Assembly: GCA_036435485.1 (NCBI GenBank)
Contig: CM071598.1
Location: forward strand, 146,052,148 to 146,116,147
Direction: 5' to 3'
Source: Saposhnikovia divaricata
Lineage: Eukaryota; Streptophyta; Magnoliopsida; Apiales; Apiaceae
Length of the DNA stretch: 64,000 nucleotides
The position numbers were made by a program, and so were the translations under genes. This document shows positions 43,240-56,166 of this stretch, in pieces. Below the pieces are notes generated by a model, which was given only the letters and a program-made list of their open reading frames with translations, did no database searches and was not told where the DNA came from. Positions within the stretch are counted from its first letter, which is position 1, and every line of letters begins with the position of its first letter.

Positions 43240-45704
43240 TGTAACGGTCCCAAAATTCGGGGTACAGATATGGGGCCACTAACCGTAAACAATAATATAA
43301 ACTCTGAATATAAACATCATATAAACTGATAAAACATTAAAACCCCTTATCCAAGATCGCATACAGGTTATGGTATGAAACAAACTATCGAATTACACTA
43401 ATACAACTCAATCCCAGAATAATAAAATATTATACATTTCTGTGAATAAATGAAATTACTATCTAACTCTATTTCCAACCTCGGCCATTCTCAATCCACT
43501 ATCTGGCGTGATCTGTAACACCCCCAGATCCGGGGTCCGGGATCCGGTCGTTACGGTTTCCAATTCTATCCACAACACTTGAACTTTCCTTAACATAAAA
43601 TAAATTACATCTTTATGACCCAACACAACAATGTAAAACACACCCGTTATAGTCCCAGAGATGAAATCAGAGTAACAATCAAATTTTATTAATCACATTA
43701 TGAGTTCTTACAATCCAAAAGAATTTCAATATAAATACATACTCTTTGCCATCCATTTACATAAGTCATACTAGACCATATACTTGGTACTAAAAGAATA
43801 AATATATCCTACCAATAGCTTCTTCTTCAGCTCTGGTAGTCTCATCGTCCTCGCCCGCGTCGAGTGCGCCTTGTGCGAGTCATCTGGTCTAGCTGTTGTT
43901 GTGATATAATAATAAAGCAAGGGTGAGCAATAGCCCACCAACAATAATATATAACTGAACGATAATATATAACAGTTCAAAAGTATCTTTCAAACCATAT
44001 GCCATGCATTTACGGAAATGATGCCAGTATAATATGAACGATGAAGTTACAAGGTATCTTAAAGTATTTGTTTGTAGAAATATCTGCTACATCAAAAGTA
44101 AGCAAGATATTCTCATTGTCATTAAAAAGAGGAACTTGCATGAAAAGATTGCAATTCCAGTTATGAACACTTTTCCAGCTCTGCCAACAGTAATCATGTT
44201 GCAGGAAATAAATAAGTTTGGATGATGAACCAATGATGGAGTATTCACCGCGCCCGCTGTTCCAATCTTGATGATCAGTCGAGATCGTACAGCTCAAATT
44301 AGATTTACTACCGGTAGAAGGAAGAACTGACGGCTTTACTTGTATACCGCCTTACTAGCTCTCCCCGGCCAACGGTTGGGCCAAAGGGGATGGACCGGCG
44401 CTACTCGGCCTCTTACATGACTCCTAGTTCAAATAGAATTCATGATTCTGAATGTAACGTTCGTCCCCCTTTCCCCAAGTATAATACTTGTTGATAAGAC
44501 TCCACAAAGTAGTCGTATCTAGTTGGAAAGGAAAATTCACCAATAACTTCCAAGCTATTGCTTGGTAACGAATATCAACTTGTTCCAACCATCTTACCCC
44601 TCGAAAGATGAGAAGGTAAACGACGACTTAATAAGTCAATAGCACCCGAGTTGCGAGTGAAGAGAATACTTTATGACCGGGAAGTCGACAAGATAAATAA
44701 CATTTTCCAAGTAAGGTTCCCTTATTTTTAGGGAGATAGACTCAAGAAGAATGATGTCTGAGAACCTTTCTTGATATAAGATTAATAATAATATGACTCC
44801 GAGATATTTTCCGTAATAATCGAAGAATATAAACCTTATTGAGGTTATTCTAAGTATGGAATAAATATTCAGAGAATATTTATTGAATTAAAATATTTAA
44901 AGAATATTTAGGAATATGAAAGAATATCATTAATTAGAGTATTTCTCCAAATAATCCTTGAAGAAGCATCAAGAGAATATTTATTGAATAAATAAATATT
45001 TAAATGAATATTCAAAATAATATTCATTAATTAATAAGGAATTTAAATGAATATTCAAAAAGTAATATTCATTTAATGAATAATATTCTAAATGAATATC
45101 AAGTAATATTCATTTAGTAATCCAAACTTTAAAGGAATATTCGAGATGATATTCGATAAATAAATCAAGCTTCAGATGAATATTAGAATAATATTCATCA
45201 AGTAATTAATATCTTAAATGAATATTCAAAAGTAATATTCATTTAATAAAATAATAGTCTAAATGGATATTCAAATAATATTCATTTAGTAGTCCAATCT
45301 TTAGAAGAATATTCGGAATAATAATCGATATTCTATTCGACTTTGAATGAATATTGAAAAATATTATTCGTCGAATGGTTACGTTCAAATAATTATTTGA
45401 AGTAAGGATCGTTAAATAAATAATCTCGAACGAATATTCAAATAATATTCGTCGCCCAAATAATGGAAAATATTTACTTAAATATTTTCCTCCGAGGTAA
45501 TCTCGATATATCAAGAAATATTGACTCCCGGTCTATATTTGACGAATAAGATGTATACGCCCTTCTATGAGGGTCTTACAATAACCGGCTTATAATTGAT
45601 ACGTTAGTTATCTAATTAATAAGCCAATAAACAATCAGGGAACAAGCATAACGATATAACTTGAAAGTAGGCATGCATGCTATGGCATATGTATAACAGA
45701 AAAA

Positions 45705-45742
<38 letters not shown>
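45705..45742. repeat. (AC)11(AT)8 microsatellite in E3 left LTR
   Basis: Alternating AC then AT. The same position in the right LTR (56124-56161) is almost pure AT, with no change in length. Confidence 0.9.
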
Positions 45743-47887
45743 TCAATCACAACAACAGCCTAAAAGAAGGGAATTGAAACTTGCCTGGTAGTCGAGTACG
45801 GTAAGGGGTAGTGGTAGCGGGTCCCGGGTCAGCTTGGTGATCTATAAATAGCCAAGGCATTCGGGATTAATCACTTAACATCTTAAAAGTTAAGTTATAC
45901 TTAAATCAAAACACGTTCTCGAGTTATCTCGTTATACCCCTTTTTGTGGATTCCTTTTATCATTGATCCGACCCGACATTCGTTCGTTAATACGACATGT
46001 CACTGTACTTACACTTGGGACATACTTAAGTCATACAAGTTCTAAAGTCGATCGTTACGAACCAATATTATACTCCGAGTTTTATCGCCCGTTTTCTAAG
46101 TGTTTTACCGAAGTTATAATAGAGTCGTCTTTTAGGGGTTCGTTCACGTTTAACCTCGACTCGAATATTTTTAATAAATCGAAAAATGATCCTTTTGACA
46201 TACGGTTTTCTTTCACACCTTTCTTTTTACCTCTAGTATTTATTTACCAAGATTCGTCATGACTTTACATATTTTACGAGGGTTCAATTTCAGTTACGAA
46301 CTTTCGTTTACGGATTCGAACTACTTTTAGTAAATCGGTCATAAATCCTAAACCGTAAGTCTGTTTGATTCGATTCTTTTTCCAAAATGATCTACGACTC
46401 AAGATCTACAAGGGCATGTTAGATACTTGTCCAGTTTCAACCATTAGACCTACTGTGATGCACGGTTTTCAATGATTAACGAAATTTCGGCATTATAACG
46501 GCTATAATACGAACGTTCCAAAAATCGCAATCAACAACCCAAGCCACACCGGGCATCAATACAACTTATACACATAATAATCATCTCACAAGTCCAGAAG
46601 CTACTGATCTTAGCATCAAAATCATCATGCATCTTAAATCATATAACTAATTACATAATCATGCTTATAATTATCACTATAATCATACCAAGCTAAATCC
46701 TTAAAAAACATTCATAAATCTCAAATCAAATGCTAAGGTTTCAAGAGATCTACCTTCCTTGGAGTATGATATAACCTTAATAAGCTTGGTATGGTCCTTG
46801 TATAGCTTAATCAAACCTTAGATCATCCAAAGAAATCATGAAAACAAAGTTAGTTTCTAAGATCCACTATTCATAGTCAATCTTGTAAAAATCATATAAA
46901 ATCAAAAACTAACAGTTTGGTTCTAAAATTTTTACCACACCTTCTACTCTTCAAGGGCTTTCTTTTGAGCTATAGAACACAAGAATCCAACCATGGGAGC
47001 TAGGGTTTTGAGCCCCATCTTTCTTCTGATCAGAACCTGGACAGTTTTGGTCCTCCAACTTTAAGCATGGATTTGACTAGGCTATACTACTTGGATTTCC
47101 ATGAAATTTGGAACGAATCTTGCCCATGGAGTGGAGAAGCTATGGTTAAAATTTGGTGATTTTATCATGGATAGAAATGGAGATATGAATTTTTCTTTGT
47201 GTTATGTTTCTGCTGGACAGTTTGTTTGTTCTATGTTTTCTTTTGCTTTTCTCTCTTTTCTCCCACTTGATCATCTACTTTTTGCTCATATAACTAGATA
47301 TTATCAGCTGGTAGGATGAGATTGATAGCATTGGGGTAAGAGCCAAGAGTCTTGGATAAGTTTTGATAGATATTTATTTTTTTTCTTGTTTGATTTAAGT
47401 GATTTAAATCACTTAACTCCTAAATTGTTTTGATTTAATCCTTGATTAAATAATTTAATCCACTTGATATAATTCTCTTGATGATCATATAGGATATTTA
47501 ATCTCGATACGAACTTAATCCGTAATCTAGGATTCGTTCGCTTTATTGATTAATCACGTTATAACGTTTTAGCGGTTTCTAGAACGCTTGTTTCACTGCC
47601 TCAGTGGTTTCCTACCTTCATTCTTAAATCAAATATAATAACATCCCAAAATATCAAATCCTCAAAGTTAATATCTCAATTCTTGGATTATAATAATATT
47701 TAATCCACTGTCCGGTCAAATATTATACCGAAAAAGAATTTGGAATTTCTGAATTCCGATCATCTCTGCATTCACTTATTTCCTCCGCGTATTACTAATA
47801 TGACTTCGAAACATCCATATCACGTCCCGTACATAGGGTGGCGTGAAAAGTTTTCCAACTTACAAAATCACTATTCATCCACCAAAT

Positions 47888-47985
47888 TACTATGCACGTA
47901 CAGGAAACACTATGCACGTACGGGAAACACTATACACGTACGGGAAATACTATGCACGTATGGGAAACACTATGCACGTACTCAT
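47888..47985. repeat. Five 20-bp tandem repeats in E3 LTR
   Basis: Unit CTATGCACGTACGGGAAACA with single-base variants. Same array at 58307-58404 in the other LTR. Confidence 0.9.
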
Positions 47986-48209
47986 TTCTCTTCAAGGATC
48001 CATTAGCTCCTTCCTGGATGGTAGATTATTCTTATCTAGGTCCTCAACCATCGAATTACTCTATTCTGACAATATACCAATGCATCAGGATCATTGTCCA
48101 AAGCAATATCCATTCATTACAATCACTATTCTTTGAAACCACCATTCATTAGTGCTCTTTAACCACAATAAGAAAAGTTTTAATTCTACCCAAAATTCGG
48201 GTTATTACA

Positions 48210-51200
48210 GTCTCCCCTCCTTAAAAGGATTCCGTCCTCGGAATCAGTTTAGGAATAACTGGGGTTACTTCTATCCCATTGCACTTTCTATTTCTCAGGT
48301 GGATTCTTCCACTTCTTGATTTTCTTCAAATCTCTCACTAGATTGACAACCTTATCTCTTAGCGCTTGCTCTTTTCTATTCATAATTTCCACAGGTTGTC
48401 CTTCGTAGTTCAGATTCGATTATGTATATCTATCTGCTCGTACTCTGTCATATGCCGGGCATCTATAGTATACTGATGAGGCACATACGCATGAACCATG
48501 TTATGACCATTTTACTGGTTTGGGTGAGGCTGGCTCATAGGCCACCTTCCTGATGCGTTTAAACTCTCAGATGGCCCAATGAATCTTGGGCTAAACTTCC
48601 TTTCATTCTAATCTTGTTAATTCCTTCCACGAGGATACCTTTTCTTATTACAAATCTCGAACCTTATATTCTCTATCTTGTTTGCACAGAAATACATCAA
48701 CAAAAACTTGCTTGTCAGAATCCTCTATTAATTCTAGATATTTCCCAATTCCATTGTATAAATGTCAACTCTATTGTCGACGGGGTACTCTGTATTGAAA
48801 CTAGTTCGAGTATTCTAACAACCGATTCGAGTAACTCTTGATGTCTAGCAACGAGCTCGTCGGCCATCACTGTTTTGGCCTCGCTATCTCATTGTTAACT
48901 ACTATCACCCCCGGTGTTCCAACCTCTTCTTTAATCATCTCACAGAATGCCAATCTACCTCCTGTGTTCATTCAGTCATTCTCTATTATCTCATCTCTTC
49001 TCCTTTCTGAAAGAAAGGCGAATCTCTTGGGGGGATTTGTTTGCGGGGAATGTTGTCTGGTTCGAGGACTCTTAATCCTTTTATCACAAATCATAATCTT
49101 CATATACACACAAGCACACATATTTTCAGATCTGATAGGTCTGAAAGTCGATCATGTTTGATCCTTTTTGATTTCGCACCTTTCCTTCATATATACAATG
49201 TTTCGATATACTTAGGGCGAAAACTATCTCAGATAACTCACAGCCAATTCATTAAATTCCAAAAAGTTGTGGGTGCAATAGTCAACCCAAAATGACATCA
49301 CTTACAATTTCATAGTGTCTATACCTAGTGCGATTCACAATCTTGGGTATATCCTCGATTTTTTTTTAACTTCCAACCGGTGATGTCCCATTTCCTAATA
49401 AGTTTGGAAAATACACAGCGTCCCTGTGCTGCTCAGACAATCTTCTACAACAGCACATATACTCAATGTTGATTCATTCAACTCTCGAGGTTCGATGTAC
49501 AATCTTGTGCTAACATATTTCTTTCTTACAACACACCGGTTCCTCACGGTGGCACACTGAGTCTCATCGCACTCTTATTCAACAATCCTCGCATCTGAGT
49601 TGATAATTCTTTTATTCCTACTGGGCTAACGGGAAATGCAGCACTAGGCTCTGAACACTCGATATTCATTATTATGCCATCCAAATCGATATCTGGTAGC
49701 TTATTAAAACCTTGTGCAACCTCCCAAAATCATTATAATTATACTTTGTGTCTCTTCCTCGGGGTAAACCATATGAGCTAATCAAGCCTCATATCTCTGG
49801 CATCATAATCTCTTAGTCTGAACTAGATTCCAAAGTCTCTGACTCCGTCTTTATCCTTAAATTATTTCCCTCATAATAAATTTGGCTCCATTGGGTATCA
49901 ACTAATCCATCATTATTATAATATCAATTTCTCCCTAATTCGAAAGGAATCAAATCTCTCGATCGAGTGGTACCCTGGGTAGATTCTCTGGAAATCACTA
50001 TTCCTTATCCATAAGGAACACTTCCTGAACTTGATGTAGATATTACATGAAGTAGATAAAATTGTAGAAGAGTTTCAAGCATCGCAGCTATGTCAGGTTG
50101 ATGAAACTATCACTCATGCAGCTTCCATAAAAGACTGGAAACTTAACGGTTTACTTCGTCAATTTTGTATCATGGTCCTGGTTTGCCTCAAAACGGGACC
50201 TTCTAAGGTACGTAATATGCTTAAGACTCCATCACGAATCGAATCTTTACTTAAACTATTATTACCTTCGATTCTTGCACAATCATCAAAAGGAATGTAA
50301 CTTCCTCCACTCCGATATGACCTTCAAGGTCTTTCCAAATATCATTTTGTTTCTCCGGTATGAACATTTGTAATTATTCTTTTATACTTAGACTGTCGGC
50401 CACCTCATTGGCCCTTCCTGATAATAATAATTTCTGGTAATCCTTGTTCTCTGGATATATTCCAATTCAAACTTTTCTACCTCATTCCCATCACTGTTGG
50501 GTGAAAGCATTCTCCCTTAAGCTCTGCTGATGGAGAAAAATATATTTATCAGTCTTTTTCCATAAGTCATTGCTTCCACCTACCCGTGGGAACTTTATCA
50601 CGTTTATTCCCAATCCTAGTTAGGATACTTCTTTTCTTAGTTCTTTCCTTATCTTAAGATAATCTCAACCTTTATAGGTTCAATCCATACTTCCTCAGGG
50701 TTTCATACATGCCTCATCTGGCATTATTGTTACTATGTCATACATTCCTTACCAAACTTCCATTTTGAAGTTCGAAATATTACTTTTTTCCTTGTAAGGT
50801 TTCATAGGTCATCCTCATCATTCCTTCTGTATTTTCTGGGAACAGGGTATATCAAAATGTCATTGATCAATACTCTAATAATTCTATCTATGTTCTTTAC
50901 AGAACTCTTTTTAATAATCCTTACCGGTCATTGTTGCCTTAGCAAGTCCAACTCATATCATCTGAATTCATAATGTCGTTATTAGGGTTTATGCCATCCT
51001 TTGTGCATTCCCCAGGGTTTGTCTTAATTTATGGATATCCTATTCTTAATTCAACTGCCAAGGAATTCTTGCATCCTATACTTGGCAATCAAATCATGTA
51101 TCCTTAATAAGGGTATCTTTTCAATCATTCTCATTTGATAATCGATCGGTGGCTTAATGCTAACCTCTTCTTTCAGATAGTTGTCAGCCTATTTGACCTT

Positions 51201-52382
51201 CCAAAATACAACGTATGTCTATCTGCTCTCTTACAGAACTTGGTAATGGTAGCAAGGATGTTCTGGAAGATATTGATCGAGTTCAACGTGAATCTCTTAG
51301 TACTTATCGTTTTTCTCAAAGGTACTTGCCTTAGACAAAATTTCTACAGCATACTGATCCATCTATGACCATTTCTATACTCTCTTCATAAACCTTCATT
51401 GTTTACTTCCCTTGGTCATACTATATTCATGGTATTTATAATACCATAACATCATACATCTCAAGTCATTATACTTCCATTTTTACTCGTAATCTTCGGC
51501 AATCAGATACACATGAATGACTTTAGTACGGGTGACCCCATTCCAAAAAGTCTAGTAAATTCCCAATCCAAACATGGGTTGCAAAGGGTTCAGTAGAAGA
51601 TTCCTACGATCTCATTAATATTTCCTTTATATCAAAAGCCCTTGCAGTCGGCGCTTACTTAGAAGCAACCCTGCTTTGTCCTTTCATGGCTGGTCTAGTC
51701 ACTTGATAATCCTTTGTGACTTGGCCTCAACTGACCACACTAAAATAAAAATATATGGTTTTTGGGGTTGGCTAATTAGCATTACTTTTCTAGCAATTGC
51801 TGGCATAGTGCCTTCTAATTTTCTACCTTTCCAAAACTTTACTCCATATAGGTCTTAATCGACTTCTCGACACCGTCTCCGGTTACCTTTCCTCCACTTT
51901 TATCTTTTCAACTATTCTTATCAATCCCACGTGCCACGCAAGCTTACCATTCATGGTATAACAGCCTTTTCACTTAAGTCAATCCCGGAGTTTCTCAGTC
52001 CGACTGGTTTCTTACTTACATTTCCTGTTTTCGTCCAATCTCACTTCATCATTGTATTTCTACAATCAATCGCGATAACCGGGGTCTATCCACCAACCCA
52101 TATAGCGGCTACTTTACCCAATTCACGGGGTTCGCCCCAGTTTCTACTCTCTTCCATGATGTTCTCTGATAATCAGAAAGACAAGGTTTGCCAAAATTCG
52201 TTGAATTTCTTTCCAGAATCAAGGAAATTTTGGTCAATCTATCCAACCACCGGTAACACTATGAAGATCAATTTCGAAACCTAGAGAATAGTTCTATGAG
52301 CATCCAAGCAGGTAGAATCATAAGCAGTTATAATAACGGAATTATTGACACAAAGTTGGAAGTTTAACCACTAGAAAGGAAC

Positions 52383-52466
<84 letters not shown>

Positions 52467-53932
52467 ATAGAAGGGAAATCAAAAGTTTCAAACTGAAACA
52501 TGCCACCTCTTCCTGATACATATACATCTTAATTGTCGATAATATCAAATGTCAATCTTCCTAACCACAGGTTTCAGAAGGAACACTACCGTCGGAGTTA
52601 GTCGTTTCATAAAAATTGGCACTACTAGGGCCATCCTAGTCTGGTGCACCGTGTTGTTCGAATGCATCCGCAATTACTCTGCCGTGCTGCATAAGCACAC
52701 CACCTAAACCTGTATGAAATGCATCATAGTGTATCATAAAGTCTTCCTTCTCCCGTTAGGCAACACCAACGCCGGGTCGTTACCAATTTCATCTTAAAAC
52801 ATTCTCTATTACCTCTTAACCACTAATCGCATTACTTGATCCATTTGCAATTCAGTGTCAGAATAAACTTAAGGTAACTACTATAATCTATTCGGGGAAA
52901 AGAAAGAATTTAATATTCTTCTGAATCACATGCATCTACGTTCCTGATTCACCATTTTACTGAGTTAAAATAAACTTATACTTAGTACCTGATAGTAGTC
53001 ATATTACGAGTTTATCATAGACCCACTGGTCTTTTCCTCTGGTAGTTTCTGAGATCATCGTCTCGCTTACTACTTTATATAACTTTATCCAATCAGGCCA
53101 TCACTTTCCACTATCTTTACTTTCGAAGCTGGTTCATTCATAATATGGACATTTCGCTGAATAAAACCACCTCAACAATCTCAATTTGGTTTCATAAAAT
53201 ATAACCCATGAAATCCGCCTTCTCATGGCGAATTACCATTGACAATATTCACACTAATCCATTTATCCGATAATATGGCACTTGTTGCCTCTATCTCAAC
53301 TGCTCCTGGGTGCTCCCCGTCCTACATCGACGTCTTTGATAATCATGCATCATTCTAACTCCTTTCTCATTAATCTGAAAGTCTCTAAGGATCTTTATCT
53401 ATCCCCATATAAGACCTCAAGTAATCCTTCTAATCTGTCTTAATTGCTGGTACTACCTCTCGTAGTCCGGCTATAAATCCAACATAAAATTTCAATTCTC
53501 TTAATAATATCTCAGTTCTTTGTGCTCACTTCTCTGAGCACTATAATCTTAACTCTCGCTATCCCTCTGGCTACAGCCCTCATTTCCTTGGAGTAAACTC
53601 CTCATCCTCAATAGGATTCTCCTCTGCTGGAACCTCTTTCGAGTCCTCAATAGGGTACTCTATCGAATTCACAATCCGATCGTCAGCATATAATAAAACA
53701 TCATCATGCTGCTACTCGTACGCCTCAAGGTCTGTCGCCTTACTAGTCGATACGAGAACGAGCTAAGTTACTATCATGATACTTAAAAAGTTCCTGTAAG
53801 GGTTTTATATGTCAGTAATACTTGAAGTAGTCCGACTATGAACTTGGCAAGAGTTCTAATTATTTAAGTGAGTTTATTGTTTTAACGTCGCATCATCTCT
53901 GGGGTTTATAACGTACGCTCTGATACCACTTC
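48210..53932 (-). pseudogene. E3 interior: degenerate Ty3 gag-pol
   Basis: No long open frame, but minus-strand fragments are recognisable. The RT active-site block reads VLINDILIYP at about 50840-50875, where the family has I-D-D-I-L; it is followed by NDEDDL then a stop, in place of the usual EEHxxHL. A fragment ARAFDIKE near 51640 resembles the gag-protease boundary. The pol end near 48230-48250 reads F-R-G-R-N-P-F-K. A (TA)38 tract lies at 52387-52463. Gag near 53590-53900 is not readable. Confidence 0.65.
52387..52463. repeat. (TA)n microsatellite, about 38 units
   Basis: Uninterrupted TA dinucleotides inside the E3 interior. Confidence 0.95.
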
Positions 53933-56122
53933 TGTAACACCCCCAGATCCGGGGTCCGGGATCCGGTCGTTACGGTTTCCAATTCTATCCACAACACTTG
54001 AACTTTCCTTAACATAAAATAAATTACATCTCTATGACCCAACACAACAATGTAAAACACACCCGTTATAGTCCCAGAGATGAAATCAGAGTAACAATCA
54101 AATTTTATTAATCACATTATGAGTTCTTACAATCCAAAAGAATTTCAATATAAATACATACTCTTTGCCATCCATTTACATAAGTCATACTAGATCATAT
54201 ACTTGGTACTGAAAGAATAAATATATCCTACCAATAGCTAATTCTTCAGCTCTGGTAGTCTCATCGTCCTCGCCCGCGTCGAGTGCGCCTTGTGCGAGTC
54301 ATCTGGTCTAGCTGTTGTTGTGATATAATAATAAAGCAAGGGTGAGCAATAGCCCACCAACAATAATATATAACTGAACGATAATATATAACAGTTCAAA
54401 AGTATCTTTCAAACCATATGCCATGCATTTACGGAAATGATGCCAGTATAATATGAACGATGAAGTTACAAGGTATCTTAAAGTATTTGTTTGTAGAAAT
54501 ATCTGCTACATCAAAAGTAAGCGAGATATTCTCATTGTCATTAAAAAGAGGAACTTGCATGAAAAGATTGCAATTCCAGTTATGAACACTTTTCCAGCTC
54601 TGCCAACAGTAATCATGTTGCAGGAAATAAATAAGTTTGGATGATGAACCAATGATGGAGTATTCACCGCGCCCGCTGTTCCAATCTTGATGATCAGTCG
54701 AGATCGTACAGCTCAAATTAGATTTACTACCGGTAGAAGGAAGAACTGACGGCTTTACTTGTATACCGCCTTACTAGCTCTCCCCGGCCAACGGTTGGGC
54801 CAAAGGGGATGGACCGGCGCTACTCGGCCTCTTACACGACTCCTAGTTCAAATAGAATTCATGATTCTGAATGTAACGTTCGTCCCCCTTTCCCCAAGTA
54901 TAATACTTGTTGATAAGACTCCACAAAGTAGTCGTATCTAGTTGGAAAGGAAAATTCACCAATAACTTCCAAGCTATTGCTTGGTAACGAATATCAACTT
55001 GTTCCAACCATCTTACCCCTCGAAAGATGAGAAGGTAAACAACGACTTAATAAGTCAATAGCACCCGAGTTGCGAGTGAAGAGAATACTTTATGACCGGG
55101 AAGTCGACAAGATAAATAACATTTTCCAAGTAAGGTTCCCTTATTTTTAGGGAGATAGACTCAAGAAGAATGATGTATGAGAACCTTTCTTGATATAAGA
55201 TTAATAATAATATGACTCCGAGATATTTTCCGTAATAATCGAAGAAGATAAACCTTATTGAGGTTATTCTAAGTATGGAATAAATATTCAGAAAATATTT
55301 ATTGAATTAAAATATTTAAAGAATATTTAGGAATATGAAAGAATATCATTAATCAGAGTATTTCTCCAAATAATCCTTGAAGAAACATCAAGAGAATATT
55401 TATTGAATAAATAAATATTTAAATGAATATTCAAAATAATATTCATTAATTAATAAGGAATTTAAATGAATATTCAAAAAGTAATATTCATTTAATGAAT
55501 AATATTCTAAATGAATATCAAGTAATATTCATTTAGTAATCCAAACTTTAAAGGAATATTCGAGATGATATTCGATAAATAAATCAAGCTTCAGATGAAT
55601 ATTAGAATAATATTCATCAAGTAATTAATATCTTAAATGAATATTCAAAAGTAATATTCATTTAATAAAATAATAGTCTAAATGGATATTCAAATAATAT
55701 TCATTTAGTAGTCCAATCTTTAGAAGAATATTCGGAATAATAATCGATATTCTATTCGACTTTGAATGAATATTGAAAAATATTATTCGTCGAATGGTTA
55801 CGTTCAAATAATTATTTGAAGTAAGGATCGTTAAATAAATAATCTCGAACGAATATTCAAATAATATTCGTCGCCCAAATAATGGAAAATATTTACTTAA
55901 ATATTTTCCTCCGAGGTAATCTCGATATATCAAGAAATATTGACTCCCGGTCTATATTTGACGAATAAGATGTATACGCCCTTCTATGAGGGTCTTACAA
56001 TAACCGGCTTATAATTGATACGTTAGTTATCTAATTTATAAGCCAATAAACAATCAGGGAACAAGCATAACGATATAACTTGAAAGTAGGCATGCATGCT
56101 ATTGCATATGTATAACAGAAAA

Positions 56123-56166
<44 letters not shown>

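Larger units (their letters stand above)
43514..48209 (-). repeat. E3 3' LTR (left copy)
   Basis: 4696 bp. Holds an array of GAATATTC/AATATTCATTTA motifs (44830-45480), an (AC)n(AT)n tract (45705-45742) and five 20-bp repeats (47888-47985). Small open frames conserved in both LTR copies are explained by LTR identity, not selection. Confidence 0.92.

Noticed and set aside
43459..43641. 60-codon minus-strand frame at the E3/E4 junction
   Set aside because: It spans a transposon insertion point and has no domain.
45963..46262. 99-codon frame conserved in both E3 LTRs (also 56382)
   Set aside because: LTR identity explains the conservation; no domain recognised.
47888..47985. Short regularly spaced repeats that look CRISPR-like
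   Set aside because: Pure tandem 20-bp units with no unique spacers, inside a plant LTR.
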